Assembly: GCA_003254905.1 (NCBI GenBank)
Contig: QANU01073111.1
Location: 1,793,558 to 1,857,557, forward strand
Direction of reading: 5' to 3'
Source: Nissolia schottii
Lineage: Eukaryota > Streptophyta > Magnoliopsida > Fabales > Fabaceae
Length of the DNA: 64,000 nt
Shown here: positions 37,129 through 50,968 of the stretch, piece by piece
Layout of the letters: each line of letters opens with the position of its first letter
Numbering within the stretch: position 1 is the stretch's first letter
The notes under the pieces: generated by a model
Told to the model about the DNA's origin: nothing
The model's input: the letters and a program-made list of their open reading frames with translations, nothing else
The model's database searches: none
Program-made: the position numbers and the translations under genes

Positions 37129-40100
37129 TCCATTTATTATCAAAGACTTGCATATGATTTATCTATTACTATAAAATTTACACTTCATTAACACCCTATT
37201 CATGGGTGAGGGGGTTTCATGTTGTCTCTGTTTTTTTTTTACTTGTTCGCTTTTTTACTTTTGTATTTTTATAAATGCTTGTTTATTTATTAAATTTATA
37301 TTATATTAATTATTTTTTATATATGTCTATTAAAGAAATGTTCTTTTATATTTATATATTATTAATAATTTAAATTATCTTTATATTAAATAAAAGTAAT
37401 TGTATAAAATATTATTAATTTTTTCTTATTTTTATATTTTTTTAATTATTTTTTTAATGCTTGTGCACAATTTAAAGTGAATAATTAAAAAAATAGAGAA
37501 AATATTATTCTAAATATAATTATTTTAAATAATTGTTACCACAATATTACTTTATTTAAGTAGATGAATAAAATATTAGTCTCTATGTCTACAATAAATT
37601 TAAATAACACAACTCATTTATTATTATTGTCCTTGTGCTTCTCTCCTGTAAATCCTCTTTCTTAATCAGTATAAATTGTTTTTTTTTTCCTTAATTTGCC
37701 TTATTTTATTCATTTGTTGCCCCCGTTGTTACTCCGTCTTGATTTTTGCAAGTCCTTAAAAATGAAAAGATTCCTCCTGGCTCTTAAATAAATTCTCCGG
37801 GCTGTCCAATTGCTAGTACTAGTAGTAGTACTTACTTGAGTGGGACATAAATGTAAACAAAATGCTGAAGAATTCCAGCTAATTCCGCGTTTCCATTATT
37901 TTAGGGAGGAAAACAAGTCCTCCTGGATTCCGTCTTCCCAATTCACTTCTTCGAATAGAAAAGTGTCTGCTGATTGTTTACGTTTTAATTATTTTTAGGG
38001 CATCATTCATCATATATGTTTCCTTCTCTTTTTCTAATATGAGGCTGTTTCAAGGTGTATTATACATTGACTAATCTTAAAAAATTCCTTGCTCTAACAA
38101 GTAATAATACATGTTCTCGAGTTAAAATTTGGAGTTAAGTAAGTGATTGAAACATCTTAAAGTTAAGAACATTTAATACTCACTTAACTTTTAATGTACG
38201 TCTCTTTTAAAAAAAATCAATTGATTTCATATTGATATTCTTCTACCAAAAATGCAACATGTACACTCAATTTCATACACTCATACATACACCATTAATA
38301 ATGCACAAACTTTATTCTCACGAATGCATAAATATTACAAACTTGTAAGTGATACTCTCAACTATATTTAATTAAGTGCCTAAACATTATATGAGTTAAA
38401 ACACAAACTTTATTTATATAAATACAATGTGTATGTATGGTGTGTAATTTTTTATGTACGTATAGCAAAACTCTTCTTCTACCATTCTTAAGTAGCATTA
38501 ATTATACCTTTCGTGGAAAAAAAAAACGAGCAATTAATATAGAGATGAGTCTACAAAGAGTTATTTAATATAATTTATACTTTTTTAAAAGTAAAATTAA
38601 GGCTATTTAATTTTTTAGCAAACCTTTGAAAGGCTTACATCGAAGGGAATAGCACTTTTCTAATCTTCATATTTATTCAAGCACTTTTTTAACCCTTAAA
38701 ATGTCTTGAGAATATTCAAAAGATTTAAAATAAAATAATTTGATGTATTAAACATTTTAAATTTTTTGTTTTTTTAATACAATTTTTTTTTATTTTTTTA
38801 ACCAATGTCTTTAAGGCACTTATTAGTAAAACCCTATTTATAAAATTTTTCTTTTACATAAAAAAATCCAATTTATATTTATCATCTCTCATCCTATTAG
38901 TACTATATTTTCCTTTTCCTTCATTTAATATAATATATTAAAGGAAAAAATAATTCATATTATCTAAAATTTTAAAAAATAATTGCTTCTAGAAAAGTGT
39001 GGACAATTATTTAAAATTGAAAACAATGCTATTTATGGTTAAATTTTGCAAATGACAAATTTAGATTGTGCACTCTTTTTTTTAAAATTTAATTGTTATG
39101 TATTGATAATATAATTTTTTTTTAAATTATCATTTAATCAAATTTTATTACAAAAAATAAAAATAATTAACTCTTTAACTCACTGCTTAAAAAGTTAGAC
39201 ACATAAAATGATTTAATTAAATAAAAATATAAAAAATTTAGGTGGTCAGATTCAAAGCCTAGTTGCATGTATTGAATTTATCTATTTGAAGTTGAAAATG
39301 CAGCTTGTTTGAATTCATCTATATTGAACTTATCTAATGTGTTGGGGGGAACGTGATACATGAAATTTTTAATTGGGTCTAAATTTATTAATCAATAAAA
39401 AAAATTTAATTAGTCCTTAAATATTATTGTCATTAATTATTTTGTAAGCTATATTCAAGAATTAACTAGTATAAAGTTTAAGATATTTAAAGATCAATTG
39501 AAAAAAAAAATATTAAAAGATCAATGTAAATATTAAAAAAAATATCAATTATTATTTTATCCATTTTAAATTATTATTTTAAAATTTTTAAATATATTGT
39601 TCACCAGACATATAAATGTTAAAAATGGACGTGTCTCCAATATTTGAAAGTGGATTAATAGCTCAGAGGAGTCCGAAAATGAAAGCAAAAAAAAAAAGAG
39701 GGTAAACTGGGTAAAACATTGGAAACCGCGATTTGGTCATTGCGGGGTTTAACCAATGAAGAGTGGGGCAGGTGACTAGTGTGCTTCGTTAATCTAAGTA
39801 AGAAAGAATATAGAAGTATTAACGTCGTGTCTAGGGATTATAAAAAGAAGAATAAAGAAAATTTGAGGAATTCATAGGGAAAAGAGAGGGCATTGGTAAC
39901 GATTTTCAAGGCACTTATTGAAGTGAGAAATGTAGAAGGAGAAGGGAGCAGCAGCAGCAGCAGAGCAGAGGCGGTCCATGAACAGCACAGCACAGACGCT
40001 GAGGGGATTAAGGAAGCGTGCAGATTTGCAGCAGCGACAAGTTTTGAGATTTACAATGGATATTCTTTCTTCTCTTTTGTTTCGTTTGTCAGGGGGAAAA

Positions 40101-40340
40101 TTTATTTTATTATACACATCATATTTAAATATACACCCAACAAAATTGAGTAATTATTTTTATAATTTTGTTAACTGTAATCTTATGACACTTATTAATA
40201 TATTCTGAGTCAAAATATTTTATTAAAAAACTAAGCTTTTAAAGTTGTCAATACGTTAAACACTTTAAGTTATTATTTTTTTTAATAAAATCTTTGTATT
40301 TTGGGTTCTTTAACTAGTATTCTTAAGTCACTTTTTAGTA
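37129..40340. other. AT-rich intergenic region, no gene recognised
   Basis: No gene is supported. A stretch at 38250-38460 is related, in inverted orientation, to the tandem repeat at 21946-22690 (GCACAAACTTTAT, GCATAAATATTACAAAC). A short CAG tract lies at 39948-39965 inside an unrecognised 86-codon frame (39893-40153). Confidence 0.5.
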
Positions 40341-40616
40341 CTCTCTTCGTTCAATATTATATGTCATTTTTTATAAATGCGAACATATTAAGAAATTAAT
40401 TAATTTTCACTTATTCAAATAAAATATTAAATATTTAGACCAAATTATCCTTCAAAATTCAACAAGTGCTTTGAAAAATTGTAATATAATTAACACATAG
40501 TTCATAATAAATAGTTAAAAATATAATAATTAATATTTTTTTAATCTAATCAAACGACAATTAATTTTAAATAAAGTTTTAGGCGAAACACAACATGTAA
40601 AATGTCACAAAGAGAG
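40341..40616. mobile_element. Stowaway-type MITE 1
   Basis: Begins CTCTCTTCGTTCAATATTATA and ends (inverted) CTCTCTTTGTGACATTTTACA. It is flanked by TA on both sides (40339-40340 and 40617-40618), 276 bp long and noncoding. The TA duplication and CTCYCT ends are diagnostic of Tc1/mariner-related Stowaway MITEs. Confidence 0.75.
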
Positions 40617-40820
40617 TATTTTGGAGTCTCACATGGTAGAATTCACTCTTATTTGTGTGTTATACTCAAATATGATGTGTTGGATGTCTTGTCACCATGT
40701 AAAAATTTCTCTCTTTGGGAGGACACATAAAGAAAGTAAAAGTAATTTTTGTCTTAAAAAGATGAAAATTGTATTATGTTTTCAATGAGAATAAATGTAT
40801 TATAAGCTTAAATGTTTATA

Positions 40821-41099
40821 CTCCCTTTATTTTAAATTATATGTCACTTTAGCTATTTTTTTGTTCTAAATTATTTGTTGCTTTCACTTTTTTAAGTAAC
40901 ATTTATCGTTAATTGTTAATTATGTCCTTAATTTATTTTATTGAAGTTAAATTATTTTATTAGAGACTCCTAAATAGTGTTATGTGCAACAATTAAATAA
41001 GAGTAATTTAGTAAATTATTCTGTAAAGTATTCTTAATTTTATATTTTGTAATACTCGTACATTTAGACAAAATCACATATATTTTAAAATATAAAGAG
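40821..41099. mobile_element. Stowaway-type MITE 2
   Basis: Begins CTCCCTTTATTTTAAATTATA and ends (inverted) CTCTTTATATTTTAAAATATA. TA duplications flank it (40819-40820 and 41100-41101). It is 279 bp, noncoding, and lies 204 bp after the previous Stowaway element. Confidence 0.8.
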
Positions 41100-44000
41100 T
41101 ACTTTTCTAGCTTGCTTAATAAATGTCCTTTGAGCTTTAGTTAGCAAAACCTTTGTTTATAGATAAATGTTTGATCTACATCTCAAAATCTGGCAACTAT
41201 TGTACAAATCACTTTTCTTAATGTGTTTTTTCTCATTTTTTTTATTCTTTGTTTTTTTTTTCTTCTTTCCCAATCTCCCATCATTTTTTTTTGTTTCCAT
41301 TATATTCGTTATTTTTTATTTTTCAAATATTTGTGTATTTGTGTAAGAAAGTTTGTGTATGCTTATTTAAAAGTTTGTACACATTTGTTTGGTCAAAAGT
41401 TTGTCCATGTATACAGAAAAATTTATGCATTATTATTCGAAAGTTTGTGCATGTGAACACAAAAAATTTCTTCTTCATTTTCATTTTAATTTACGTTTTC
41501 ATCATAGTTTGTGTTAGTTTGTATACGTCAGTTCAAAAAATTTTGTACATGCTTTAAAATATTTGTACATGATAGAGAATGGGTCTACATACTTAGAATG
41601 TGAGTGAGGAGATGGAGAGAGAGCAATAATTACTTTTTACTATTTAATGCGCTACAAATCTAGTTTGATTTAATTTTGTATTAAAAAAAATTGTGCATGT
41701 GTGTAAAAAAAAATTATACACACACATATATATATATATATGAAAATTTTGTGCACTTAATAATATTATATAAACCATGAATTGATAACATTTAAATTAT
41801 ACGTTCATCGTTTCTCTCGTTTATATGATGATGTTCATAAAGAAACAAATATGATTACCTTAAACACTAGTTTTCTTTTTTTTACATGAATAGTTATTCA
41901 AAAGAGATTAATTTTTAGTATAAAATGTTTTTATATTATTATTTAATTAATTATAATTTAGTAATAGAACCTAATAATTAAACTCTTTAAAATATTTATA
42001 TTAAAAAATTTATTTAATAATATTATTATGTTATATTAATATGTAACGAAATGTGAAAATAATTATTTTGGAGAGAAAAACAAATCATATCACTAATTTT
42101 CTTAAAATAGTATCTTAATTTATTTTATTATTACTTAAAAAAATTCACTTTTGTTAATTATTTAAATAATTTTATAAAGTATTACTTAAATTTTATCTCT
42201 CTATCTCACTGTGTGAGAAACAAAATTTAATTCAAAACAAAACATAACGTGAAAAATACTCACATCCCAATCATCTTCTTTTAGGTTTATTCATGATGTG
42301 GTAGCAGAGGAATCGATTCCCTTGTTTTTTACCCCTTCTTTTCCACCATATTTATCTTTTTGTTTATTGAAGAAAAGAAGTTAGATGCCTTTTCCTGGAA
42401 TATTATTGTGTACTCGTGTTGGATGGGGAAAAAATAAAAAAGATGTTTTATTTATCCAAAACAGCACAACCTTCGAACCCACCGAGCAACCACTAGTAAG
42501 ATCACTCATCATGTCGGTTGTGCTCATTCTTTTTCGCTGTTGTTCATTTTTCTTTTGCCAATCAACAACAGGGCACTTCTAAAGTTGACAAGGTTCTTCA
42601 AAGTTTTACACAGCCATCTGCCAATTGCTTAGCTGCCAATAGCACATCCCCTTTTCCGATTGGCCTGTGGAACGAATCAATGACTTTGTCAAAATATCAG
42701 TTAAATATAATAAGCGCCTCATCGCTTAAGAAGGTTTTTAATGGGCTTTTCAAACATTATTAAGTCTCAATGGATTGAAGAATGAAATTTTCTTATTATA
42801 CTTTTTTCATCTACTTTAGTGTGTATTTTGTTAAAATGTAGTAGTACTTACCAAAAATCAGTAGTATATAATAATAGATAATAATACTGTTATATTAATT
42901 TATAGATTAATGTTAACTTATATATTATTAAATAATTATAAGAGTCTTCACAATAATATATTAATTTGTGATTGATTATATATTTTTTATAATTTTTATT
43001 TTCAAAATTGAATCACAAAATTATATGATTATTTAGGATTCTTTTCAATTTTTTTTAAAAAAAAATTTGAGAGTTTTATTTTTAAAAATAAAAATTGTAA
43101 AAACTATGTAATCAAACATAAATTAAGGTTTTATTATAGACATTTTTATGATATTTGACAATATTTAAGTTGATACAAAGTTAAATTATATTTTTTAAGA
43201 TGAGAGGAGGTAAGGCCCATGTGAGTACCAAAAGATCCACCAATATTAATTGGTATCTATTATAAAAAAAATTTAGGCACATTTCTATCCAAGAATATCT
43301 AAGAAAAAATAGTTGTTTTTTTTATTAGTTAAAATATCGCGCATATGAATTGATTTAATTGGATGATAATATAAATTTTTTTACGTTGACAGTGAATATT
43401 ATATATATATATATATATTCAATCAAGTATTATAAAACTTTTTACCATTCAACACACTCTAAATGATAACAATTTTCTCCACAGAAAATTTAACCCTGAC
43501 CCCCTTTTTTTGGTGTGTTCACATGATGTCATACCAACGTTACAAGTAACAATAATGCATTTTCTCCTCTTTATCATTGCATGATGAGCCATGGTTTATA
43601 TTCATCAAGAGTCAAGACACGCCTTGTGGTTTTGGTTATGAATGTTGAACAAGTCACCCACCTGAAGTTACAATTGGTTATGCTTCTATATCTCTAATTG
43701 TCACGGGCAAACTCACATGTAATGTCTGAGATTATATTATTATATATATGAAGCTTTAGTACCTTTCTCACTTTGCTTATTGCCAGCGATATATCCCTGT
43801 CAATCAACAACTACTTTCTCAACCATGCCCTCCTAATTTCTGATTGAGGGTCATGCATCATGAAATTGATACCACTTCATCATACATATATAAAATCAAA
43901 ATGCTTATAGGTACACAAATTAAATATCGCTTCAACAGAATCAAAGAAGAAAAAAAGATTGCTGATATCAAGTAATAAATAGAAGATCCTTTCTAAAATA

Positions 44001-45525
44001 GTGATTCCAATATTCTAATATGTGACATTATTGTATGGATAAAGCTGGTCATAATCAAACAATTGTCAATCACTTTTGGGATGATGGAACAATTTTTTCT
44101 CTGTCTCTCTCTCTTCGTTTTCTTCTTTCAATATAAGAGCATGTAAACACTACTGGGGGACAATTGTTTGGGAGGCGTAATATTTTCCTTAAATAAAAAA
44201 GTATTAATTTTTTATTTATTTCTCATAACATTTACGCATCCAACAAATAGAAGACTAATTCACTCTGCAAGTGACGGTAATTTAAACGATGATCTCTTTT
44301 AATGATAATTTTTTTGAAAAAAATGTCTTAAATTATCTTGAGCTTTTCACTGATGTTGAAATTGACCCATCAACAAACAAATAAACTTTTAATTGATCTT
44401 TGAATGTCCTCAATTAGTGTATGAACATTTCGAACCTTACTTTCTTTAGTCTTAATTAGATAAAATAATTGTCAAGAATAATATTTAAAATATTCAAAGA
44501 CTATTGAAGATTTTTTTTGAAGAACCAATTAAGACATTCATCTTTTTTTATTATACTCATAAGTTTTGCAATCGGACTGGTGACTATATATATATAAAGG
44601 ACTGGAACTACTTTCACTCGATCAACAACTACCTGAATTTCTACACCAAGATAAAAACCAACCATATTTAAGGTTCCATCGGATCCATAGTAAAAAGATT
44701 GTTATGGGCCAACCATAACATTTTGTAGACCTGATTGTACAGAATAGCCCAAGCCATTTATTGGCTCAGTACGGTCCATTACAACGCAACAGTCCCAAAA
44801 TGTGGTTCCGTAGCTATTCCACCCACATGAAGCATTTTTCTTTTCCAACTCTTCAGACCAATAAAAAGAAAAGCCTTCTTCTTCTTCTTCTTCTTCATTT
44901 TTTTGTTTTGAGAATTCACATAAAGCCTATATACCAGTTTCTGACCAAAACAAAAGAATTCAGTCTATTCGTTTTTAATGAGTTTAATGGGATCTGAGCC
45001 TTGATTATTCCTTAAACTCCGGCAGCCCAATCACAAAGATGAAGAAGAGAGTAGCAATATATGGGAAAACATCTTCTATAAAGTGAGAAGCTCATCTTAG
45101 ATTAATAAAGAGAGGGTTAATGGGTCACACTTGTTATTTTATTGATTTAATATTAAAATTCTTTCACTTTACCTTCTAAAGTAAGTTCCTTACTTGGGGA
45201 TGTATGACGTTGGGGATGTATGATGGATGTTCTCTAAATTTTTAGAATTTTGCTATTTGGACAAACTAAATTAGAACTTCATGTGTAAATAGTAGGGAAT
45301 TTTAAATTGATGTGTGGGGAACTGGAGGTTTGCAATTGACAATATTATCACTTACCATCACAATCCTCGATTCTCCATTCATAAGGTAAAATCGTCACTA
45401 TTATACGCACTATTATACACATGAGTATTAGTATTAATAAATGCACTAAATGAGTATGTAGAAATATCATTTTTTTTCTTATATGATTTTCTTCTTTGGG
45501 TTTTACCAATAAATATTTTAAAGAC
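41100..45525. other. AT-rich intergenic region, no gene recognised
   Basis: No gene is supported. 41330-41580 repeats short AAGTTTGT(G/A)CA(T/C) phrases related to the 22 kb tandem repeat. A (TA)n run lies at 43400-43419 and a CTT tract at 44874-44895. A 63-codon open stretch near 42575-42763, preceded by an AG, could be an exon relic but is unrecognised. Confidence 0.5.
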
Positions 45526-46541
45526 TGATATAGACCCTTTTGTAATAGGATGATCACCAATATGATTAAGATAGAAGCGTAAACATTTGTCTCTAGTGTG
45601 GTTAGCAAGGGCTAGGCATAGGGTGGTACCAATAAAATACGCCCTGAACCTATCCACATAGAGACAAAAAGGGGAACTATGAGGGGTTATGGATTGGAGG
45701 GTTTTGGATCTTGCCCCACATCCCAAAGATGCCACGGCATCCATTCCAAGGCCTTTTGGCCAACTATTAGAGCTTAGGGAGCAAGTAATAAAATACGCCC
45801 TCACAGTAGCTGAGAGTGACAGCCCGCAAACAGCTTTAGGTTGGCCTCAGGGGGTTTCCTGAAACGCCCTCTGACGGCCTGCTGAGGGAGCAGCAAGGGT
45901 TGGTCACTTTACACACTTTAGGGACCCTTCAACATAGCCTAGGAGAGAGACACAAAGGGGTTTTGTTTATACTAGGTTTTGGGTGAAAGAAACCTGCATT
46001 GGGCTGAGTTGATGGTGACATATCTCAATTCAAGCTGCAGGCACAAGGACCTATGTAGTAGAGGGCCTTGACCTGCAGCCCCCTGAAAATGATGTGTCAA
46101 GGTTAAAGTCCAAGGAAGTGAAAAGGGTCTCTTAGGAATAGGAAATGAGAAAAAAAAGAGGGAAATGGGATACAAAAGAGGGAGGATCTGGACAAGAGAA
46201 CGGGAAGAGAAAAAGATAGAGAGAAAACAAGAGAGAACACACACAGACTAGACCAGATAGCATACCAGAAAATACGTCGGCGCGAGAGAGGGCGTATCCA
46301 GAGAAACCCAGAAATTGCTTTCTCCCAAGCTCTAGAGCAGAAGCCACCCATGCAAGGGATTGGATTGGAGGACAAGGTTGTTCACCCCTCACAATCCAAC
46401 CTTCATACACCCCATTTCCCCTTCCTTCCATTCTTTTCTCCTTCCTCAAGTCTCAAAACAAACTTATGAACCCATAATCTCTCATTCCATTCACTTTCAT
46501 TTTTTATGTTTTAAACTTATTTATCAAAACGATTTAAATCA
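45526..46541 (+). repeat. 5' LTR (Tat-like element)
   Basis: TG...CA ends. Matches 51444-52472 throughout with scattered substitutions and small indels, so the insertion is not recent. The purine-rich stretch at 46120-46250 explains several chance open frames on the minus strand. Confidence 0.93.
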
Positions 46542-46542
46542 T

Positions 46543-46558
46543 TGGCAACTCCACTGGG
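46543..46558 (+). promoter_or_regulatory. Primer binding site, Arg-tRNA type
   Basis: TGGCAACTCCACTGGG, one base after the LTR end. It is complementary to a tRNA-Arg 3' end with one mismatch (A for G at position 5). Confidence 0.7.
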
Positions 46559-46575
46559 TTTGAGCTCGAGGAAGT

Positions 46576-47400
46576 ATGGAAGGTAGAATACCACCGATTA
46601 CCCTGCCAACACTAAACTTTAACTTAGAGGATTTTCCTCTTGAGGATGGTGAGGGCGTTCAACTCACATATAGGGCTGTCAAAATGGGCCAGGTCCGTTT
46701 ACCCGGTTAAATGGACGGACTTTACATGCAAAAAATAGGCCCGCAACAATTTTAAAAAAAATTGGATAGGCCTGTTTAAGCCCAACCCGTTTAGGCCCGC
46801 GGACCGGCCCGTGAGCCCGTGATTTTTTTTTTTTTAATTTTTTGAATTTATTTTTAATATTTTAATTTTTTTTAAAAAAATAAACGGGCTAGCGGGCGGC
46901 CTGTTTAGGCCTGCAGACCGACCATAAACGAGTCGGACCCTAAAAATATGCATATTTTTGGCCCGGCCCGTTTAGACCCGCGGGCCATAAACGGGCGGGC
47001 CCGCCCATTTTGACAGCCATACTCACAGATTTGGGAACGAGAGCCCAGAACCAAGGGCCAACGCACGTACTGGGCATTGCTGTCATACTTGGACGACCTG
47101 GGCGTCCACAGAACGAATCGTGACTTGCAGTTATGAGAGTTCTCTAAATCGTTGGCGGGTAAAGCTTTTACATGGTATTCTAAACTCAAACCAGACTCCA
47201 TCCACACGTTTTCTTTCACACGTCCAGAACTGAAAATAGACATGCAGACGCCCTGGTCACCTTGGGAAGAAAAGTAGTAGTGGTACAAGATGGGCATGTG
47301 ACTAAATTCCATAATATGCAGAAGCCCAACATAGCAGACAAAACAGAAACGCCCAGCAGCAAGCAAGATTAGCGGCAAGCTATACTTGAACAATTGCGTG
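46576..47400 (+). pseudogene. Gag start and possible pol remnant, split by MITE
   Basis: An ATG at 46576 (MEGRIPPITLPTLNFNLEDF) sits where gag should begin. The frame is interrupted by the MITE at 46671. After the MITE, stops are frequent. One frame near 47221-47270 encodes NRHADALVTLGRKV, which resembles the end of Ty3-gypsy RNase H domains. If so, an internal deletion fused the gag start to late pol. This is inference from short matches. Confidence 0.35.
46671..47021. mobile_element. hAT-type MITE nested in the LTR element
   Basis: Terminal inverted repeats GGGCTGTCAAAATGGGC / GCCCATTTTGACAGCC. The 8 bp flanks CTCACATA (46663-46670) and CTCACAGA (47022-47029) differ by one base. The interior is rich in GGCCCG/CGGGCC phrases with T runs. 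351 bp, noncoding. An 8 bp duplication is the hAT signature. Confidence 0.85.
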
Positions 47401-50160
47401 TACCACATATAACCAAGGAGATACGCGGGTTTTGCACAATTAAAGGAGAGTTGTACAAACAAAACAAGGAAGATAAGTACTCTTAACTCTCTTTTTATTA
47501 ATTGTGCAATATGTATCATGGTCTCTTTGATATTTTATACTTCACACCATGCTATTACTGACATGTTGAGCTGATTATAATGACATTGCTATGATTCTCA
47601 TTAATTATTGACTTGAATACGTTCTTGAATGACATTCCTATGAAGGTGCTTAGATAATTAATTTACTTGTAAACTTAATTTCTCTTATCAATACACTCTC
47701 GAAAATGTAATTGTATATGCAAGAAACGCATGAGTACATAAGATAATACAAAAAAGAAAAGAAAAGAGTGGCCTGAGCAAGAGGGCGTATTCTTTCAGCA
47801 CCTGTTTAAGTCATTTCATGTGCAATTTCATATTTTTTCTAAAAAGGGGAGAAGGTGCCAAATGCCCGATACATGAAAATTAATGAATTCAAGTTAGATT
47901 ATTATGAATATGCATCTATAATGAAAATTAACTTGTTTGCTCAAGTATATAAAGAATTCAGGTTGAAAAGAATTTACAAAGTCATTGACTGTAAAGATGT
48001 CCACTTGGCATGACAAAATAAAGTCAATACTTGGGAGTATGCTTCTTCTAAGTTTTTTTTGCAACAAATTTATGAGGAATGTGTCATTCACACCATGAGT
48101 TTAATGACGCTGAGTGCTTAGGGCGTCTGGCTATCAGAGAAAGGAAAAACGCCCGCAAAAAAGACATCGACATGGGAGACACCCTAAACTAAGGGTTGTC
48201 ATTATGAAATGCCTCGACATACCAAGTAAGTAAAAAAATACTATTCTAAAATATACTTTGAAAACATGGTGCATAATTATTTATTTTCTTAGACACATGA
48301 CCTCTATAAATGTCTTTTATAGATTAATGCTTCATATATGATAATATTTGCATTTGTCTTACATCATGATTCACCTAAAACAAAATCCAAAGTTAAAAAT
48401 CATGAATAAAAGATATTTTGAGCACAATCATGATATTTGATCATATGTAACATGAGTGCATGCCATTTATGTTTGTAGGCTACTGCACATTGAGAATTAG
48501 ATACCTGCTGACTGGTTTTTTGTTTGTTATGACTCTTAGCATTAGCCTAAATAGTGTAGTTAAGATGGATTCACATGCTTTCCCTTTGAAAGTAATGATG
48601 AAGAAATATTATGATTCCATTACTATTTACCACCATCATGAATGCAATGCATGTACATATCTGATACATTTCATGCAGCAAATAGCCACAAATAAAGGAA
48701 AAACATAGCCATGATACCAATGCTTGACACAAAAGCAAACAATTACACTGAAAGCCTCAATGGCCACCCAATGCAGAGCCAATACAGCACAACAGTGCAT
48801 CAGCGAAAGAAGGCCCATGTGCTTGAGGTCCCAGGGTATTTAAGGAACCCATGATCATCATCTTTTGAGCGCCTTCCGAGGCACAAACCCATTAAGCTAG
48901 CCTCATCATAGGTGACACCTAAGTGATAGGGCTCAGCGATTCGCCATAGGCTCAGGGACTCTTGTCTATGGTAGAACGCTCTAGTCACACCCAAACGTAG
49001 TAATCCCTAAGTGAGAGTATCAGGGCGCAGGAGATATCTCTCACGGATCAAGTACGGACGCCTCAGGCGTAGCCCACTGAAACATGAACGCGTGAAACAT
49101 TTTTTAGCAGGGGAGATAAGCTCATAAAATACACCCACGATTCTCCCAACATAGGATGGGCAATGGAAACAGTATGGTGAGAAATTCGGAGCAGCAAGAT
49201 TTTCTATCACCCCCATTCTATGGATGCTCACCCCCATTGCTTAAGTACCGCACCAGTTAGGAAACATCCAGGCTGTGAGGAAAATTCCTAATGTACTTAT
49301 GCATCTTACGCCCACCCGTCGACGCACTCCACAGTTGGAAGTTAGGATTGGAAATAGCAACCAATAAGGCTCGATGAAAGTCCCAACATGTGTGTGCCCA
49401 AGGTCTTAGGGATAGATTAGAAACTGAGGGTCGCACACACATGGACCATAAGTCATAGGCCAACACCCCATTCTTGAGCACAAAGCCATCCCCCCTTTTC
49501 CCCTCTTCCTATAAATAAAAAAAGAGAATCACAAAAAGGGAGAGTGATGCGGGACTGAAGAGGTGAAGCCGCTTAGGTGCAGCCAAAAGGCTATCATACC
49601 CTCACGACCATAATGGTCGAAAGCAAAAGCATTTTCAGGTATGGCAAGAGCCACCAAACATGCAGATCCTTACCTCTCAAATGAGGAGGAGCCAACACAT
49701 TTAGCCAAGCGCAAATACCTTCAACCTGTCAAACAAGGAAGAGCCAATTTAAAAGGCCAAGTCATATTTGCAACCCCTCAAATGGGGGAGATTCATACAA
49801 GCAAATCACAAGTCATCCATAGCCAATACAAAGCCAAAGAAGCAAAAGAAAAGAAACAAAAAGCAACAAGCAACAAGCTTCGTAAACAACTGCAAAGTGC
49901 AGAAGACACATAAATACATGGTTGAATGTTGTTGCACAAGACCATCATCAAGCAAATTATATATCAGAATTTCTCAGTAAATCTGCTCAGGGTGTATTTT
50001 TCAACAAATCTGCTCAGGGCGTATTTTCAACAAATATGTCAGGACTAGAATTCAACAAGACATAGCTACAAATTCCATACAAATGTCAAGACTACTCAAA
50101 TACATGCCAAATTCATCCTTCTAAAGACTAGCCTATACAAAGTTCAGCAAATCAACAAAA
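47401..50160 (+). other. Noncoding interior of the Tat-like element
   Basis: No intact protein is recognised. Loose repeats of the type CTCAAATGAGGAGGAGCC/CAAACAAGGAAGAGCC occur at 49670-49800, and CAAATCTGCTCAGGG(T/C)GTATTTT is repeated at 49977-50035. Such sequence fits the long untranslated part of Tat/Ogre elements. Confidence 0.5.
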
Positions 50161-50162
50161 AA

Positions 50163-50968
50163 CTACAAGATTATAAGCCAAGAAAGTAAATCCAATGTCT
50201 CCAATGAGAAAGGAGATGACAATGCACGATGAACAACATTGAGGGCTTTTCCCTGAGCCTCTACAGAGGAAATAGAAGAAACAAGCTCTGAATGCTTTGC
50301 TCGAAGGGTCTGAATGTGATCCTCCAAGGAGCATAGCTCGACGTTTAGCTGAGCAAGTTCAAACCGATAATTATCATGCTCTGTCTCAAGCATGTCAAGA
50401 TGGGTAGCATCTACGAAAGGGTTGGGACCAGTAGTGTCAACACGACCCAAACCACGAAGCCGAGTTGAGGACCGAACCCTTCGAGAAGAAGCCTTCTAAA
50501 CAGTGGGGGCTGCAGAGTCAGAAGCAGCAGAAGCAAGGGCAAGACGCTTGGCAGGATGCCTAACGTGGGAACTCGCCGTTGTAGTTGGTTTTCTTTTTTG
50601 GGTGGGAAAAGGAGCAACACGTTCTGCAACAAATCAAACACACTGTCAGAAGGCCACGTATACAATGCAAAAGAGAACAAGTAAAAGCATAACCAAAAAA
50701 AAAAAAAGAGGAGAGCCCACAGAAAGAGACCTACTGTGTGAAGGCAATGGGCTTCGATAGGCCCATTCAAAAAAAAGATAGAAGAGAACCAGTAAAAAAA
50801 ACCTATAGAGGTGTTGCGAACTCGCAACCAACGCTGCACATGGAGCCAACAACGGCCGCCCTGTTCATTGTGAACACTGTACCCGCAGCCAAGCATGACG
50901 ACGCAAGGGCGACCATGACCGCCACGACCACTAGATTCCACGAGCTCGTCGGGGGTAACTCCAGTCAC
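50163..50968 (-). CDS. Antisense, apparently spliced ORF near the 3' LTR (one stop)
   Basis: The downstream exon (50623 to a stop at 50163-50165) is preceded by an acceptor (TTTGATTTGTTGCAG). The upstream exon ends at 50803 before a GT donor. The intron is 179 bp and the phases agree. The predicted protein begins in a Gly/Cys-containing segment. It continues as a basic Lys/Arg/Ala/Ser-rich part and ends in a 60-residue helical, coiled-coil-like region (ETEHDNYRFELAQLNVELCS). One TAG interrupts it at about 50499. The true 5' start is not clear; an ATG at 51231 lies in another frame. Antisense ORFs before the 3' LTR are documented in Tat-lineage elements. Function unknown. Confidence 0.45.

Noticed and set aside
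42385-42763. Possible exon relic ending LFKHY
   Set aside because: An AG precedes it, but nothing is recognised and no partner exon was found.
46905-47519. 204-codon open frame on the minus strand
   Set aside because: It runs through the end of the nested MITE into element interior and has no recognisable domain; likely chance.
50411-50968. Single 185-codon minus-strand ORF read without splicing
   Set aside because: Its second half is the phase-compatible intron plus the wrong frame of the next exon, low in complexity; the spliced reading fits better.
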